This document shows, one piece after another, positions 9,312-20,469 of a DNA stretch of 64,000 nucleotides; the stretch's first letter is position 1, and each line of letters opens with the position of its first letter. The notes beneath the pieces were generated by a model. The model did no database searches, was not told the DNA's origin, and saw only the letters and a list, made by a program, of their open reading frames with translations. The position numbers and the translations under genes are program-made. The stretch spans positions 45,171,218 through 45,235,217 of the forward strand of contig OY987263.1 of assembly GCA_963920665.1 (NCBI GenBank). Direction: 5' to 3'. Source of the DNA: Straminergon stramineum (Eukaryota > Streptophyta > Bryopsida > Hypnales > Calliergonaceae).

Positions 9312-11804
9312 CTAGTCAATTACATTTGGGTTGTTTTGAGAGGCACTTCCTTCACCTTCTTCGTAGGTCGATGCTTCCCCAACCCCTAGCTTTCGCTTTG
9401 CACGGGTTCGTGAAGCTGGTCCGTCTGCCTTCAAAATTGATTGCAACACGTTGGAGTCCTGTAGAGCTTGGAGGGTCCTTGTTGTTTGTGGAGAATGTGC
9501 TTCCAACAAGTAGTCAAGTGCTTGACTTTGGTAATATGGTCCGTACGTAGAGTCGAGGTAAGCCATACTAGTCAAGTCTTCTAGGGAGGCACTATCATCT
9601 TGATTAGCCACCCTTTCTCCTTCTAAATTCCAACGGTGTCGTTGCGGATGAGGACCCCACTTGAAGGTTGAGGAGGTCTTGTCCCAATATCCACCAAGGC
9701 ATTGGAAGAAGAATGCCCTCCTCCCTTCGTTTTGTGGCCCCTTTCCCATGAGCCTTGGTGCAACTCTGGTAATTTCGTCTGGGTCTGTTTCCCAATTCAA
9801 TTGCGAGCTAGCAGGTCCTTTTTCTTGATCATGTTGTCCTTCTCGCCAACTCCAAACCAAATCTCGGCCCCACAAGGTTGTGTCAGCCGTAGTATCACGT
9901 GTGTGTTCCCAAGAAGGAGGCATGTAGGTCGTCAAGTTGAACATGGTATATAGGCGATCATGGAATGGTGCTGAACAAATCACACAACATCGTCTAATCA
10001 AGCATTGTGTGATGAGACATTGGGGGTGGTATACATGCGCACAAGATCCTAGTGCCCAACCCCCTTCGGGGCCAAATTGTTCAAGACATATGGGGCATTT
10101 GGTATGGTCCAAAACAAAAGGTGCAGGCTTGGGCCACAATAGCATTCGTTTCTTCTCTTCTATGTGGCTAGACATTTGGTTTTGGTAGTCCCAACCATTT
10201 TTGCTCCAATCTATGACCTCTTTTTGTGGCAATTACACCATGCACATGTTATTGGGAAACATGTCCTCCAACAATGCCCATGACGTCAGTCCATTGTCAC
10301 GTTTAGGAGCATTTGCAACAAAGTTTCTAGAAACTTTCTCTAGCTCCTTCGCAACTTGTTGGGATCTATCCACGGAGAGAATGCAGGCGACCTTCCAATG
10401 GTAGTATGTGGTAGTCAACTCAGCCAACTTTCTTCGAAGCATCTTATTTTCTTCTTGAAGTCCATGGTCTTTCTCCAATTGAATAATTGATGGAACCACA
10501 GGAAACGAAAGAGAGTCTTGGGTCCCATTGAGGTCAATTGTGTCATTGGTAGTATATCTTGTGACAATAGTAGGAAGTGTATTTGGAATGATGGGGGAGT
10601 GTCTAGTGCGCTTGGCAAGAGGAGAACGCTGAAGGATATGGTTGGTAAGGTCCCCCACAACCTTGTCCACATTTTGGAGGTTTTGCTCAACAAAGGCGTC
10701 ATCCATATCCGACAAAGTGAAAGTGTCAGGGTCTTTCTCACGGAGGCGTTGCAGTTCTGTAGTTTGTTGAGAGATGAGTGTACTTTTTTGTTCACACTCA
10801 CATCGCAATTTCCTCATTTCATTCTGTAGTGAAGAAATTTCAACATCTTTGGTCTTGAGGAGGTCCAGAGCTTTTGCCAAAGTCATAATGTCATGGCTTG
10901 AGCCCATTGTTGATGGAGAAATGGGAACACGGTTAGTTTCTTCCATAGCCGTGTCCTCATCGGGCCCAAAGTCGAAGACGTCATTTGTGCGCTGTGTTGG
11001 CAGTGATGGGTTAGGAACTATAGTTGGAATCGATGCGGGTCCCACTCGTGTTGTTGAACGCCGTACTCTAGATGGTTGCCTTGGTCATTGTCCCGTGGAT
11101 GTCGCGGGTCCTTCTACAACTTCATTTTGAACCTCATTGGGGCAAACAGATTGCTCCACGATTCGTATGACCCTATGGACGCGCGTACCATCAGAGTCAT
11201 CATCTTCTTCAGACTCCTCAGTGTCAACCTTAGTGGCAGGGGTTTGCGTTTTATATGCACTTCGAATAGGACCGAGTCCCCCCTTAGGAAAAGCTAAAAC
11301 TCCTTTTGGGATGAAACCACTCTCTGGACGAGTGACATACGTACTTCCCTTGATTGTGCTCCAATCAACCTCCTTGTTTAGAGCGACCTCAGCATATGCT
11401 CCTCTAGCAAGGAAGAGGGGGACCTCGTTCCTATCTACAAAGGTGGTTTTGTAGAGGACTTGCCACAATTCAATGCATCTTTGAAGGAATGCTGGATTCT
11501 CACAGTACTTCAAGTTGGCCTTACTGGTGTGCCAATTATAATGATGACGCCATAAAGGAAAGAACTTGCCGATGTGGCACCACTCGATGTAGTCTTCGCA
11601 GGTTTGTATTGTCCAAGGCTCTGGTTCTTCATTCCAACCCTTAAAAGCAAGGTGGGCTCCACTATTGAGCACGTGCAATCGCTTCCGATGAATAGTGCCC
11701 CTACGCTTGCGATGTTTGTCTTTGGCAGCCTTCCGTAATGCCCTGGCGGTCTGTGCAGCTGCGGAGATAGGCAATGCCTTGGCATTGTTAACTCCAGTGG
11801 CCAT
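9312..11804 (-). pseudogene. Novel WCHI-domain, coiled-coil, RING-H2 protein, copy 3 (two in-frame stops)
   Basis: One continuous minus-strand frame of about 830 codons starts at ATG 11804. It is broken only by TGA at 11087-11085 and TAA at 10235-10233. Residues ~52-152 form the family domain: AFKGWNEEPEPW, DYIEWCHIGKFFPLWRH, QRCIELWQVLY, ALNKEVDWSTIK. An acidic linker and a coiled coil (about 10240-10890) follow. A RING-H2 finger spans 10097-9975 with all eight ligands in spacing C-x2-C-x14-C-x-H-x2-H-x2-C-x10-C-x2-C. A Trp-rich tail of ~220 residues follows. RING-H2 fingers normally recruit ubiquitin E2 enzymes, so the ancestor may have been an E3 ligase. Both stops could arise by C-to-T change (CGA, CAA), which fits decay of methylated DNA. 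Introns or readthrough are less likely alternatives. Confidence 0.7.
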
Positions 11805-11807
11805 CAA

Positions 11808-11984
11808 TGATTGTCATGTCCAAGGCTCAAAAAACTCTTTTGGGAGTTTAGGTGGTCCACAACTACTAAGGTAAGAAGGGTGGCTGAATGTTATAAATAG
11901 TAAATAGTCAAGGTTCACGCATGTAGCCACTAAAGGATACAAGACAAGAAGCCTCAATGAAAGGTGCCCAAAAGGTCTTGGGCG
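11808..11984 (-). promoter_or_regulatory. Leader region of copy 3
   Basis: Minus strand: CACCTTTCATTGAGGCTTCTTG (near 11970-11950) resembles the leader block of copies 1 and 2. A CTATTTATAAC sequence near 11900-11890 could serve as TATA box. The region lies between the GC-rich array and the start codon of the RING-bearing copy. Assignment rests on position and partial similarity. Confidence 0.35.
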
Positions 11985-12400
11985 AGTGGATAAATAGATG
12001 GGGCGAGCGTGGGTGAGAGTTGGTCATGGGGCGCGTGCGGGTGGGCGACCACCGATTGAACCCGCGGTCTCCAAGGGGCGCACACGGATCTCAGGGAGCG
12101 ACTACGGGTCTGGTAGGGCGCATTCGGGTTCAAGGAGGCGACTGCGGGTCTAGGGGCGCGTGCGGGTCCTGGGAGGGGCGACCTCGGGTACAAGGGCACG
12201 TGCGGGTCTTTTGGGGGGCGACTACGGTTACAAGGGCGCGTGCAGGTCTTTTGGGGGGCGACGGCAGGTCTTTGGGGCACGTGCGGGTGCCTTGGGAGGC
12301 GACTGCGGGTCTTTGGGGGCGCGTGCGGGTCCCTTGGGAGGCGACTGCGGGTCTTTGGGGGCGACCACGGGTAATTGTGGGGCGTTACTTCTCTTTGGGT
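11985..12400 (-). repeat. GC-rich minisatellite upstream of copy 3
   Basis: Plus-strand units such as GGGGCGACTGCGGGTCTTTGGGGGCGCGTGCGGGTC, with GGGCGACC cores alternating with GCGCGTGCGGGT. This is the same core and the same relative orientation to the neighbouring gene as at 886-1330 and 5605-5870. Open frames crossing it, including a 257-codon one on the minus strand, are stop-poor artefacts. Confidence 0.85.
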
Positions 12401-12439
12401 TCTCACTTCGTGTCTTTGCTTTGCAGCTTGCCACGTACT

Positions 12440-12545
12440 CGACACCTGCGGTCGCCCACCAGCCTGAACCCGAAGTCGCCCTACCCGTGGTCGCCCACAC
12501 CCGTGGTCGCCCAAACCCGAGGTCACCCACACCTGCATGCGCCCC
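12440..12545 (+). repeat. Short GC-rich array in opposite orientation
   Basis: CCTGCGGTCGCCC, CCCGTGGTCGCCC, CCCGAGGTCACCC units on the plus strand, facing away from the array at 11985-12400 across about 40 bp of ordinary sequence. The arrangement is head-to-head. No family gene lies downstream on the plus strand; the next 1.2 kb is a different tandem repeat. Confidence 0.75.
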
Positions 12546-12739
12546 TTTAGGATGCTACGTGGAAGACACGTGTTTGCCACATGGCATCCAGGTGGCCTCA
12601 CGGGCAGGGTAAATTTTTTTTTAAAAGTCAAAGGTAAGTTTGACTCTATTAGACGGACAAGAGGGTCTACTTGACGTGTTGGACGTCGTGTTGGTCGAGT
12701 TGTCGAACTGTCCGCCGGAACAACCATGGCAAAGAGAAT

Positions 12740-13800
12740 GGAAAGACTTCAATTTGATACCGTAAAAATAATTTATCATTGAGTTGGGATACCACAAAAC
12801 TAAATGGCCTTGAGTTGGAATGTAAGAGTTTTGCTAATCAAGCCAAAAAAAATAGGGAGTGAATGATATACGAAAAATAAAGTGCATTGAGGTGGGATGG
12901 AACAATTTTGCTAATCAAGCCAAAAAAAACTAGGGAGGGAATGATATACAAAAAATAAAGGGCATTGGGATGGCATGGGATAATGTTGCAAATGAAGCCC
13001 ACAAAAAATTAGGAAGTAAATGATATACCAAAAAATAAATGGCATTGAGTTGGGATAGAATAATCTTGCAAATGAAACCAAAAAAAATTAGAAAGGGTTT
13101 AGGGAATACAAAAATTAAATCATTTCAATGGCCTTGGGGGAGTTGGGTCTTGGGTTGGAATGGAGCAATTTTGCTAATCAAGCCCAAAAAAACTAGGATG
13201 GGAATAATAATGCCATTTAGTTTTTGTATAACTTGGGATGGAACAACTTTCCTAATGAAACAAATAAAATAGGAAAGGGAATTAATCCACCCCCCCAAAA
13301 TGGCATGGAAGTGTTTAGGAATCCAAAGCCAAAAAAAATAGGAAAGGGAATGGTGGAACAAAAAATTAATGGCTTTGAATTGGGGTGGGAGAACTTTAGG
13401 AAATAAGCAAAAATGAAATAGGAAAGGGAATGATTCAACAAATCAAGATCGGCATAGAGTTGGAAGAAAACTAGAAAAGAGTCTTGCTAAATAATGAAGC
13501 AAAACAAAACAGAAAAGGAGATGATTCAACAAATAAAAAAAAGAACAATGAATTGGGATGGGAGAGTTTTAGGAATGATTCAAAAAAATAGGGAAAGGAA
13601 TGATGGAACAAAAAATGAACATTTGGCTTTGAGTTGGGATGGGAGTGTTTTAGGAACAAAATAGAAGAAAGAATGATTCAACCAAAAGAAAAAAATTAGT
13701 ATAAGTTGGAATGTGAGAGTTTCAAGAATGAAGCCAAAAATATGTGAGAGAGAATGATCCAAACGCAAATGAATGGCATAGAGTTGGGATGGGAGAGCTT
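12740..13800. repeat. ~78-bp degenerate tandem array
   Basis: About a dozen units of the form GGCATTGAGTTGGGATGGGA-GAATTTTGCTAATCAAGCCAAAAAAA-TAGGGAGTGAATGATATAC. The first units are regularly spaced at 78 bp (GCCAAAAAAA at 12842, 12920, 12998, 13076). Later units drift in length and sequence. Non-coding; short open frames on the minus strand are by-products. Confidence 0.85.
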
Positions 13801-14019
13801 TGCTAACATCTTTCACCACAATGAAGGGGACATGCTCTTCCATGAAGTTTCTTCCAAATCTTAGTCAATGGAGCTCTTTATTTGGCATCTTGCTTTCATT
13901 TCCTTGTCGGAATCCAAAACAAGTTGTTGAGGCTATAATTAATGGTTCCCCTGCTCCAAAAAAAGGAGGGACTGAAGAATGTCAAAGCCCAAGCGCATTT
14001 CAAAGTCTTGCCTCTTGTG

Positions 14020-14355
14020 ATGGACGAGCACGTCCACGCCCTGGAGTCCGCGCCCTGGCTTCAAGTCCGCGCCTTGGAGTCCGCGCCCTAACTTCAAGTC
14101 CACACTATGGAGTCTGTGATTCAGCTGCGCTCTCTCAAGTTCTTCCGCCTTTGTGAATTGTCCGCCCTGGAGTCCACGCCCTGGAGTCCACGCCCTGACT
14201 TCAAGTCCGCGCCCTAACTTCCTGTTTGCGCCCTACCTTCCTATTTGCGCCCTAATGCCAGGGATTGAAGTGTGCGTCCCCGCCCTACACTTTGGGAATG
14301 AAGACGTCCGCGCCCTGCTGCCGCGCACATCGGTGAAGTCCACGCCCCTGCATTC
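14020..14355 (+). repeat. GC-rich array upstream of the hAT gene
   Basis: Tandem units of about 18-22 bp: TCCGCGCCCTAACTTCAAG, TCCACGCCCTGGAG, TTTGCGCCCTACCTTCC. It is distinct in sequence from the CCCGCGGTCGCCC arrays but similar in base composition and in place, immediately upstream of a TATA box and a transposase gene. The same unit reappears at 18540-18640. Confidence 0.8.
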
Positions 14356-14357
14356 CC

Positions 14358-14367
14358 TAAGTATATA
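14358..14367 (+). promoter_or_regulatory. TATA box of the hAT transposase gene
   Basis: AGTATATAAAG directly follows the GC-rich array and lies about 265 bp before the transposase start. Consensus match and position make it a good core promoter candidate. Confidence 0.55.
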
Positions 14368-14629
14368 AAGAAAAGGAAGACCCGGCATTCCCCACATTTG
14401 TCACTTGGCCTCTATCTCTTGGACTTCAATTCATTTTGAGCTCCTTGTGAGTCTACTTGGGTGGCAGATGGCCCTAGTTTGCTGCTGAGGTGATGTCAAA
14501 ATCAGTTCAAGCAGTGGATTAGCGCTAACTGCTGTTATTGATACTTTGTTCGGTATATCTACGATCTTTTTAACTTCAATACGAAGGAGGAGGAAGACAT
14601 TTGAAATTATTTGTGAACGGTTGAACGCA

Positions 14630-17600
14630 ATGGCAAGTCAAAGGAAGCAAACCAAGGAATGGGAACTATGGCTGAACTTTACGGAGAATGGGATTAAGGT
14701 GACTTGTGTTTTCTGTGTTGGGACCTTCAATTACAAACGTGAGCGTGCTTTTGCACATTTCGGATATGGCTCAAAATCGGAGAGGTTAATTTGTCGAAGT
14801 ATGCCTCGTCATGTGCGACATAGATTTGCCAATTGTACAGGTTTTGTCCCGCTACGAATGGATGTCGAGGACATGTATGAGGGAGAACCAATTCAAAGTG
14901 CGCCATCTAGAGCAACTGCACGTGCAAGTTCAAGTGAAGCTATTGAAAATGAGGTGATGGGTGGGATCAATGGTGGGAGAGCAGAAGAAGGGACAAACGT
15001 TTCAGAAGGAAATGATATTCTACAAACGTCATATAGTCTTGTTGGATCGAATTCTACGAGATCTGGATCACTACGTCAGCAGCGCATGGCGGACGCATTC
15101 AACATTGCAAAGAAGAAGGAGTTGGATGAGAAGTGGGCAAGTTTTTTCTATGAAGCGAATGTGCCATTTAATGTGGCAAGGCATCCAGCCTTCATTGAGG
15201 CTGTAAAGGCAACCTCACAGGCAAGGTTTGAATATAGTCCACCTTCTTACCATCAGTTCAGGACTAATTTAATTGAACCGAGGAGGTTGCAAATTGAGAA
15301 GCAAATTCAAGAGAAGGTTGGATTTGCTGTCAAGCACTATGGGGTGTCAATATGCACCGATGGTTGGGATGATGTCAATCGGAGGCCCCTCATGAATGTG
15401 ATGATGTCATGCCTTGCAGGTGATGTATTTTTAGGGTCAATTGATACTACCTCGCAAAAGAAAACAATGCACTATATAGCGGACCAAATGAAAGTGTACA
15501 TTGAGAAGGTGGATCCCAAATATGTGACACAAGTGTACACAGATAATGCAGCAAACATGCTTGGGGCATTGCAAGACATCACTCGAACATATCCGCACAT
15601 TTTTGCGCAAGGCTGCATGGCACATGCACTGGATCTCATGTTGGAAGATTGGGCCAAAATCCAGGAATTTTCGGATTTAATTGCCAGGGCAAAAAGATTG
15701 TGCCAATACATTCGAAACCATCATGCAACCATGTCGGTTTTCCGTGAGTTGAGTCCGAATCTGCAACTCGTAGTGCCTAGCGAAACCCGCTTCGCTTGTA
15801 ATTTCCTCATGTTGCAGCAACTGGTGAAACTCAGAGGAGTCTTGGAGCGGTTAAATAACCACCCGCGTGTTCTAAATTACTTTGATACCCTACGGAACGA
15901 ACAAAATGGACCGCAGGCAGCTACCGCTTCACGTAATGTCAGAAGAACCATTCAAGATGTGGCTTTCTGGCAACGATGTGTGAATTACGTGTACATGACT
16001 GAAGACGTATTGAAGGCTTTGCATGTGTTTGATGGACGAGAACCAGCCATGGGTCGGGCGTAGCTCGTAATGCACAATTTGCGAGGGCACGTGTATTCTT
16101 TAAGAGAACCACCTTTCAACTTACGTGATGACATAGCAGTCATTTTGGAAGCATCTTTCAATGAAAGATGGAACATGGTTTTTGAAGATACACACTACGC
16201 TGCAGCCCTTTTGAATCCATATCTCTTGGATAATGTGGCGCTCAGGGTGGATGGAACTGCCCTACGTGCATTGTATAGAGTCATCCGCAAGATGGCAGAT
16301 TCAGTGGGTGTGAATTTCGATGATGTGTTGGCGGAATTAACAGAATTTGAGGAGGGTAGTGGACCGTATAGTCCAGCTATGACACCCAACATCCGTGTGA
16401 CACTAATGCTTCCCCACCAATGGTGGCACAAGGTTGGAGATCGGGCTCTTTCAAAAATTGTTGTGCGTCTTTTATCCCTCACGTGTTCTGCTAGCTCTTG
16501 TGAAAGGAATTGGAGTATGTATTCCTTTGTTCACAATAAGGTCCGAAATCAATTAGCCCCCGAAAAGGCAAAGTCATTGGTATATATTTATACCAATAGC
16601 CGTGTACTTCAACAGCGACCAGGAGCCGATCCAGTTCGTTGGTATGATGCAAATATGTACTCGAAGGATTCCGATCCAGATGCCCTTGGTCCGCTCCCAA
16701 TGAATGAACGCAATCGGGAATTCGATGCAATGCAAGCAGAGGAAGAAGAAGAGGTTGATGGAGAAGCCTACGTAGCACTTCAAGAGTATCCGGCAAACCC
16801 AGATCTTTGGAGGCGAGGAGCTGATCACCTCGAGGAAGCAAGGAACTACTATGGAGATGCTGACGATGGAGAGGAGGAATTCCTTAATGGTCATTGGGGT
16901 CCTTGGGGGCCACCCATTCCACCCAATCCACATTGCAGCCCTTCACCTCCACTTCCTCAAAATGAAGGGATCGTTGAAGTCCCCGCTTTGTCGTCTTCTT
17001 TAGAGACCGACAATCCAAATGACGATAACGTTGATGATGGTATTTCCCATAACAACAACGACGATGATGACAACCTCCCTCCAGGAAATGGCGGTGGAAA
17101 TGAAGATGGCGATGTAAACAGGGGGAAGAATGCAAATCCAAACCGTGGAGGATCTTCTCACAATCGAGATGGCAATACAAGGCCTATAGGAGTGGGGCCA
17201 TCAACTCGAAACATTAGAGCTATTCAAGGACATCATGACAGAAACATTAGAAATGCAAGAGTGGCACGCCCTATTGCAAGAAACCAACCAACTAGTAATG
17301 TGAGAAGGCCTTTTGATCCAGAGCATGTGGACCCTAATGATGTTTTTGCATTTGAAGAACCACCAAAAGACCTTGCCCATGTACCCGCTGCAATTGAGGG
17401 CCATCCTACTATTTCTGATCAAGGTATACAAACACCACATTCCATAGACCCATCTTCAGTAACAAATTCCAATGCCATTCGAAGACCTTCTCCAGCAGGG
17501 TTAGGCTCTTTGGGGAATGTTGATTTGACTCTGCAAAGCGTTTTACGTGGTACTATTGGTGGTAGACCACCTATGGCCCCTCGGCCCCCCGTTCGTCATG

Positions 17601-18136
17601 AACTAGGTCAATATCAACAAGGCCGTGGACAAATGAAAGGCTGTGGAAGGGCTGGAGGCTGTGGAGGAAGTAGAGGCCATGGACGAAGAGAAGGTCAACA
17701 TATTGGAGAAGCATCATCATCAAGGCCTACTAATCATCTACTCCTTGGAATTGGGGCAAGAGATCCAAATAGGGTGATAGAACCGTTCCTAAGTACATAC
17801 ATACCAGGACCTAGAGGGTCAACCCCGGCATTTGTTGTTCCAACAATTCCAGGTGGACCCACTATAAATTCTAATGCAGAAGACCCCAACGCACAACGAC
17901 ATAAGAGGTTCAAGCGCAAACGTAGTCAAGGTCAAACTACAATAGAACTTCGAAATGAAAACTCGGAAGTTGAGGGACATTGGACCACAGATAGTGGTGA
18001 AGCAGAAGATGAATATGACAGCAACGAAGATGCGAATGATGAGGCACCAGAGGATGATGATGTTGTTGTTCGAGATGCTAATGTAGCGGATCCAAGTGCC
18101 CAAGAAGTTCGTAGGTCGAGTCGTTTGAATAATTGA
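14630..18136 (+). pseudogene. hAT superfamily transposase (DUF659 type), one in-frame stop
   Basis: A single frame of 1169 codons runs from ATG 14630, interrupted only by TAG at 16061-16063. Order of parts: a BED-like zinc finger (residues ~11-65, CVFC then H); the DUF659/catalytic RNase-H-like region with CTDGWDDVNRRPLMN (~241-255) and TDNAANMLGA (~303), then GCMAHALDLML; and the hAT C-terminal dimerisation domain after the stop (WWHKVGDRALSKIVVRLLSL, then SSCERNWS, residues ~605-665). hAT transposases cut and paste DNA using dispersed acidic residues and form dimers through this last domain. About 500 further residues follow, an acidic, Asn/Gly-rich tail with a basic KRFKRKRS patch. This is much longer than usual for the family. 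The stop could be CAG-to-TAG or TGG-to-TAG. No terminal repeats or 8-bp duplication were located by eye. Confidence 0.85.
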
Positions 18137-18539
18137 GGTTATTGAATTGCATCGATGGTAGATCTCAGGTCTTTAAGAGTTGAAGAGAATTGTAGCAATT
18201 GGAAGAAAGATGGACGAGAAGCCAAAGGAATGTCTTAGATAACCTATGAGAAAGTGAGCGTATTTTGGAAGTATAGATTCATTGTATTGTTATTGTACTT
18301 TGCAATGCATGAATTTTATAAACAGTTTTGGTTATCACAAGCATTGCAGCCTACTAATATTTCTTTTCTGTATTTTTGTATTTGACAGGCATGTTGGAAA
18401 CATTGGTGAGTGCAATCATGTAAAATATATTGCAGTTACTAGTTCTTTTTAATGCAGTGGGGTCTCCCATTTGTTCAAAAAATAAATTTATATATATATA
18501 CATATATTGGAGAACACATAAGTAAAATCCACCATTTCC

Positions 18540-18640
18540 CGTCCGCGCCCTACCTGAAGGAGTTTGCGCCCTAACGCTGACGCTGAAGTCCGCGCCCTAA
18601 CGCTGACGCTCAAGTCCGCGCCCTCAAATGATGTCCGAGC
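18540..18640 (+). repeat. Short GC-rich array downstream of the hAT gene
   Basis: TCCGCGCCCTACCTGAAGG, TTTGCGCCCTAACGCTGACGCTGAAG and relatives, the same unit as 14020-14355 and in direct orientation. It may mark the far side of the hAT element or an independent array. Confidence 0.7.
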
Positions 18641-19479
18641 CCTGGATCTAGGTGTTCGAGGTGACGTGTCATTCAAAAAAATTCCACAACTTTGAAAAAT
18701 TGAAGCCGTCCGATTGGTCCAGACCGTCCAGCCATCCAGTCCAGTTCGCCCATCCGTCCGAGACGTCCAGTGACCTTGACCCGTCTGATATGACAACCCT
18801 GCTTCGAAGGGAATGAAGGCCCCATCTCTGACGTCAAACATTGGATGTAGGTTGCACACTCGAGGGGAAAGTCAAATGTTTGCAGCAATGCGGGGGATGG
18901 CCGACGCCTTCACCACATTAGAGAGGGTGCAAGAGTGGCTTATACAAGCAAAAGAGGAAGGACACGAGGGCCAGAGTGGCACCAATGACACCTTGCCGTC
19001 TTTGCAGGGCCTTTGGGGATATGTGAACATGCGGCCGTTGCCCCCAGTTGTGTACGTGCAACTAGACGTCTCAGGATAGAATCCAACAGAGTAGAACAGA
19101 CTAGTTGAGTTTGTGGGCAAACTACAATAGCGGTGGCAAGAACATGGAGTGCCATTCTATTTTGTAATATTTGGGGGAAGTATTGGTCGAAGGAAGGTGC
19201 AAATCTAAGATTGTCACCCTGTGCATGTTGGAGTGACAGGTGCTAGGTGTGCAAATGTAGTCGGTCCATCAGCAACACATGAGGAGGGGTCGAACGTTGA
19301 TGGCATCCCTATTTTTCCAACATAGAGATTAGGGGAGGATAGTACCGCACCACTAAACTGTCAATGGAGGGCTAAATTTGACCCGAGGTTGGAGCGGACC
19401 AACGACAGTGCTATGGTTGGAATGCAGGAGCCCCAGCACTGATCCTTGACATCGGAGGAGGACCTAGATACAGGTGGGT
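18641..19479. other. Intergenic between hAT and piggyBac remnants
   Basis: Moderate-GC sequence with an 88-codon frame at 18813-19079 and no recognisable domain. It could be a decayed 5' part of the following piggyBac element, but I cannot show this. Confidence 0.35.
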
Positions 19480-20469
19480 CCATAGTGGGTGGTGATTCAG
19501 ATAGCACCTCTAACTAGATAGCTAATTGGCAGGACTTCAGAAGGGAGGATTCATCCATTGACTACAACAAATCTGAGTCCAATTCTAGGCAAGGTAGTGT
19601 GGATCTCATTCATGAGATGGGGTGCTACAAAAACGATGGCAATTTGGATGATTTGGAATTCCGGGAACGTTACCATGATTGCTTCTAGTAGAGCTAGGAA
19701 ACGACGCTCTTAAGCAACAAGGAACCCTTCTATGGCCCGCATCTTGGCCCGAAAGCTAGAGTCCCTCGTTGTTGCCACTCTGCCATGTGTTTGCAACCCT
19801 TCTCGGTACATTTACCACCTCATTCCCTACATAGGAGCATTGGGAGTCTCAAATCATGGCCAAGGTGAGTGGGTTGTGTGTGACCTCACGGTGGGTTTAG
19901 ATGATGTTGGACACATAGTCATCTACGACAATTTCTTCACATCTCCAAAGTTGTTTGAAGACTTGTACCGACGTGGGATATGGGCAATGGGCACCGTGAG
20001 GGAGAAACACATTGACTTGCCAACATCTCTCTTGGGACACAAAAAGGGTGAACATCTCCACGGCACATTGATGTGGAAGATGCATGCCCAATGTCAAATG
20101 GCAGCTACATGTTGGTATGACTCAAAGCCGCTGTATATTCTTTTGACCTCTATGGATCCGATGGGTAAAGGGGCCCGGTCCATGCGTTGGGTGAAGGGGA
20201 TCCAAGAAGCCATTGCTTCTACACCTCAACAAGTGGAGTACCAATTGCACATGCGAGGCATCGATGTAGTTGACCAAATGTACACAAATTACAGTGTCTA
20301 ATTCCACTCCCACAAGTGGTGGCACAAACATATGTTTTTTATTGTGAACAATTGGCTCAACAACTCATGGGTGTTGTTCAAGCATGATAGACTCACTCGT
20401 GGAGAAAAGGTCTATTGTCAAGAACTACCATATCATATGGAGGTAGGAGAGAGCTTGATTGCTCTTTAG
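19480..20469 (+). pseudogene. piggyBac-like transposase remnant 1, internally deleted
   Basis: The catalytic-core half is clear at 19732-20301: the VIYDNFFTSPKLFEDLYRRG motif carries a conserved Asp of the DDE_Tnp_1_7 domain, and MRGIDVVDQMY lies 95 residues later. An in-frame TAA at 20299-20301 is followed in the same frame by WWHKHMFFIVNNWLNNSW, a typical continuation, until TAG near 20469. The upstream stretch 19480-19690 looks like the acidic N-terminus (DGNLDDLEFRERYHD). The section between, with the first catalytic Asp (DEMM-type motif), is missing, so this copy was deleted as well as mutated. A CAAGGG-TTAA sequence at 21996-22005 could be its right end. Confidence 0.75.

Noticed and set aside
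11954..12727. 257-codon minus-strand frame
   Set aside because: It covers two minisatellites and the spacer between them. Its Pro/Arg-rich product mirrors the repeat, and the frame runs across the promoter region of copy 3.
18813..19079. 88-codon frame as a gene
   Set aside because: No domain, no homologous neighbour and no promoter-like context; kept only as unassigned sequence.
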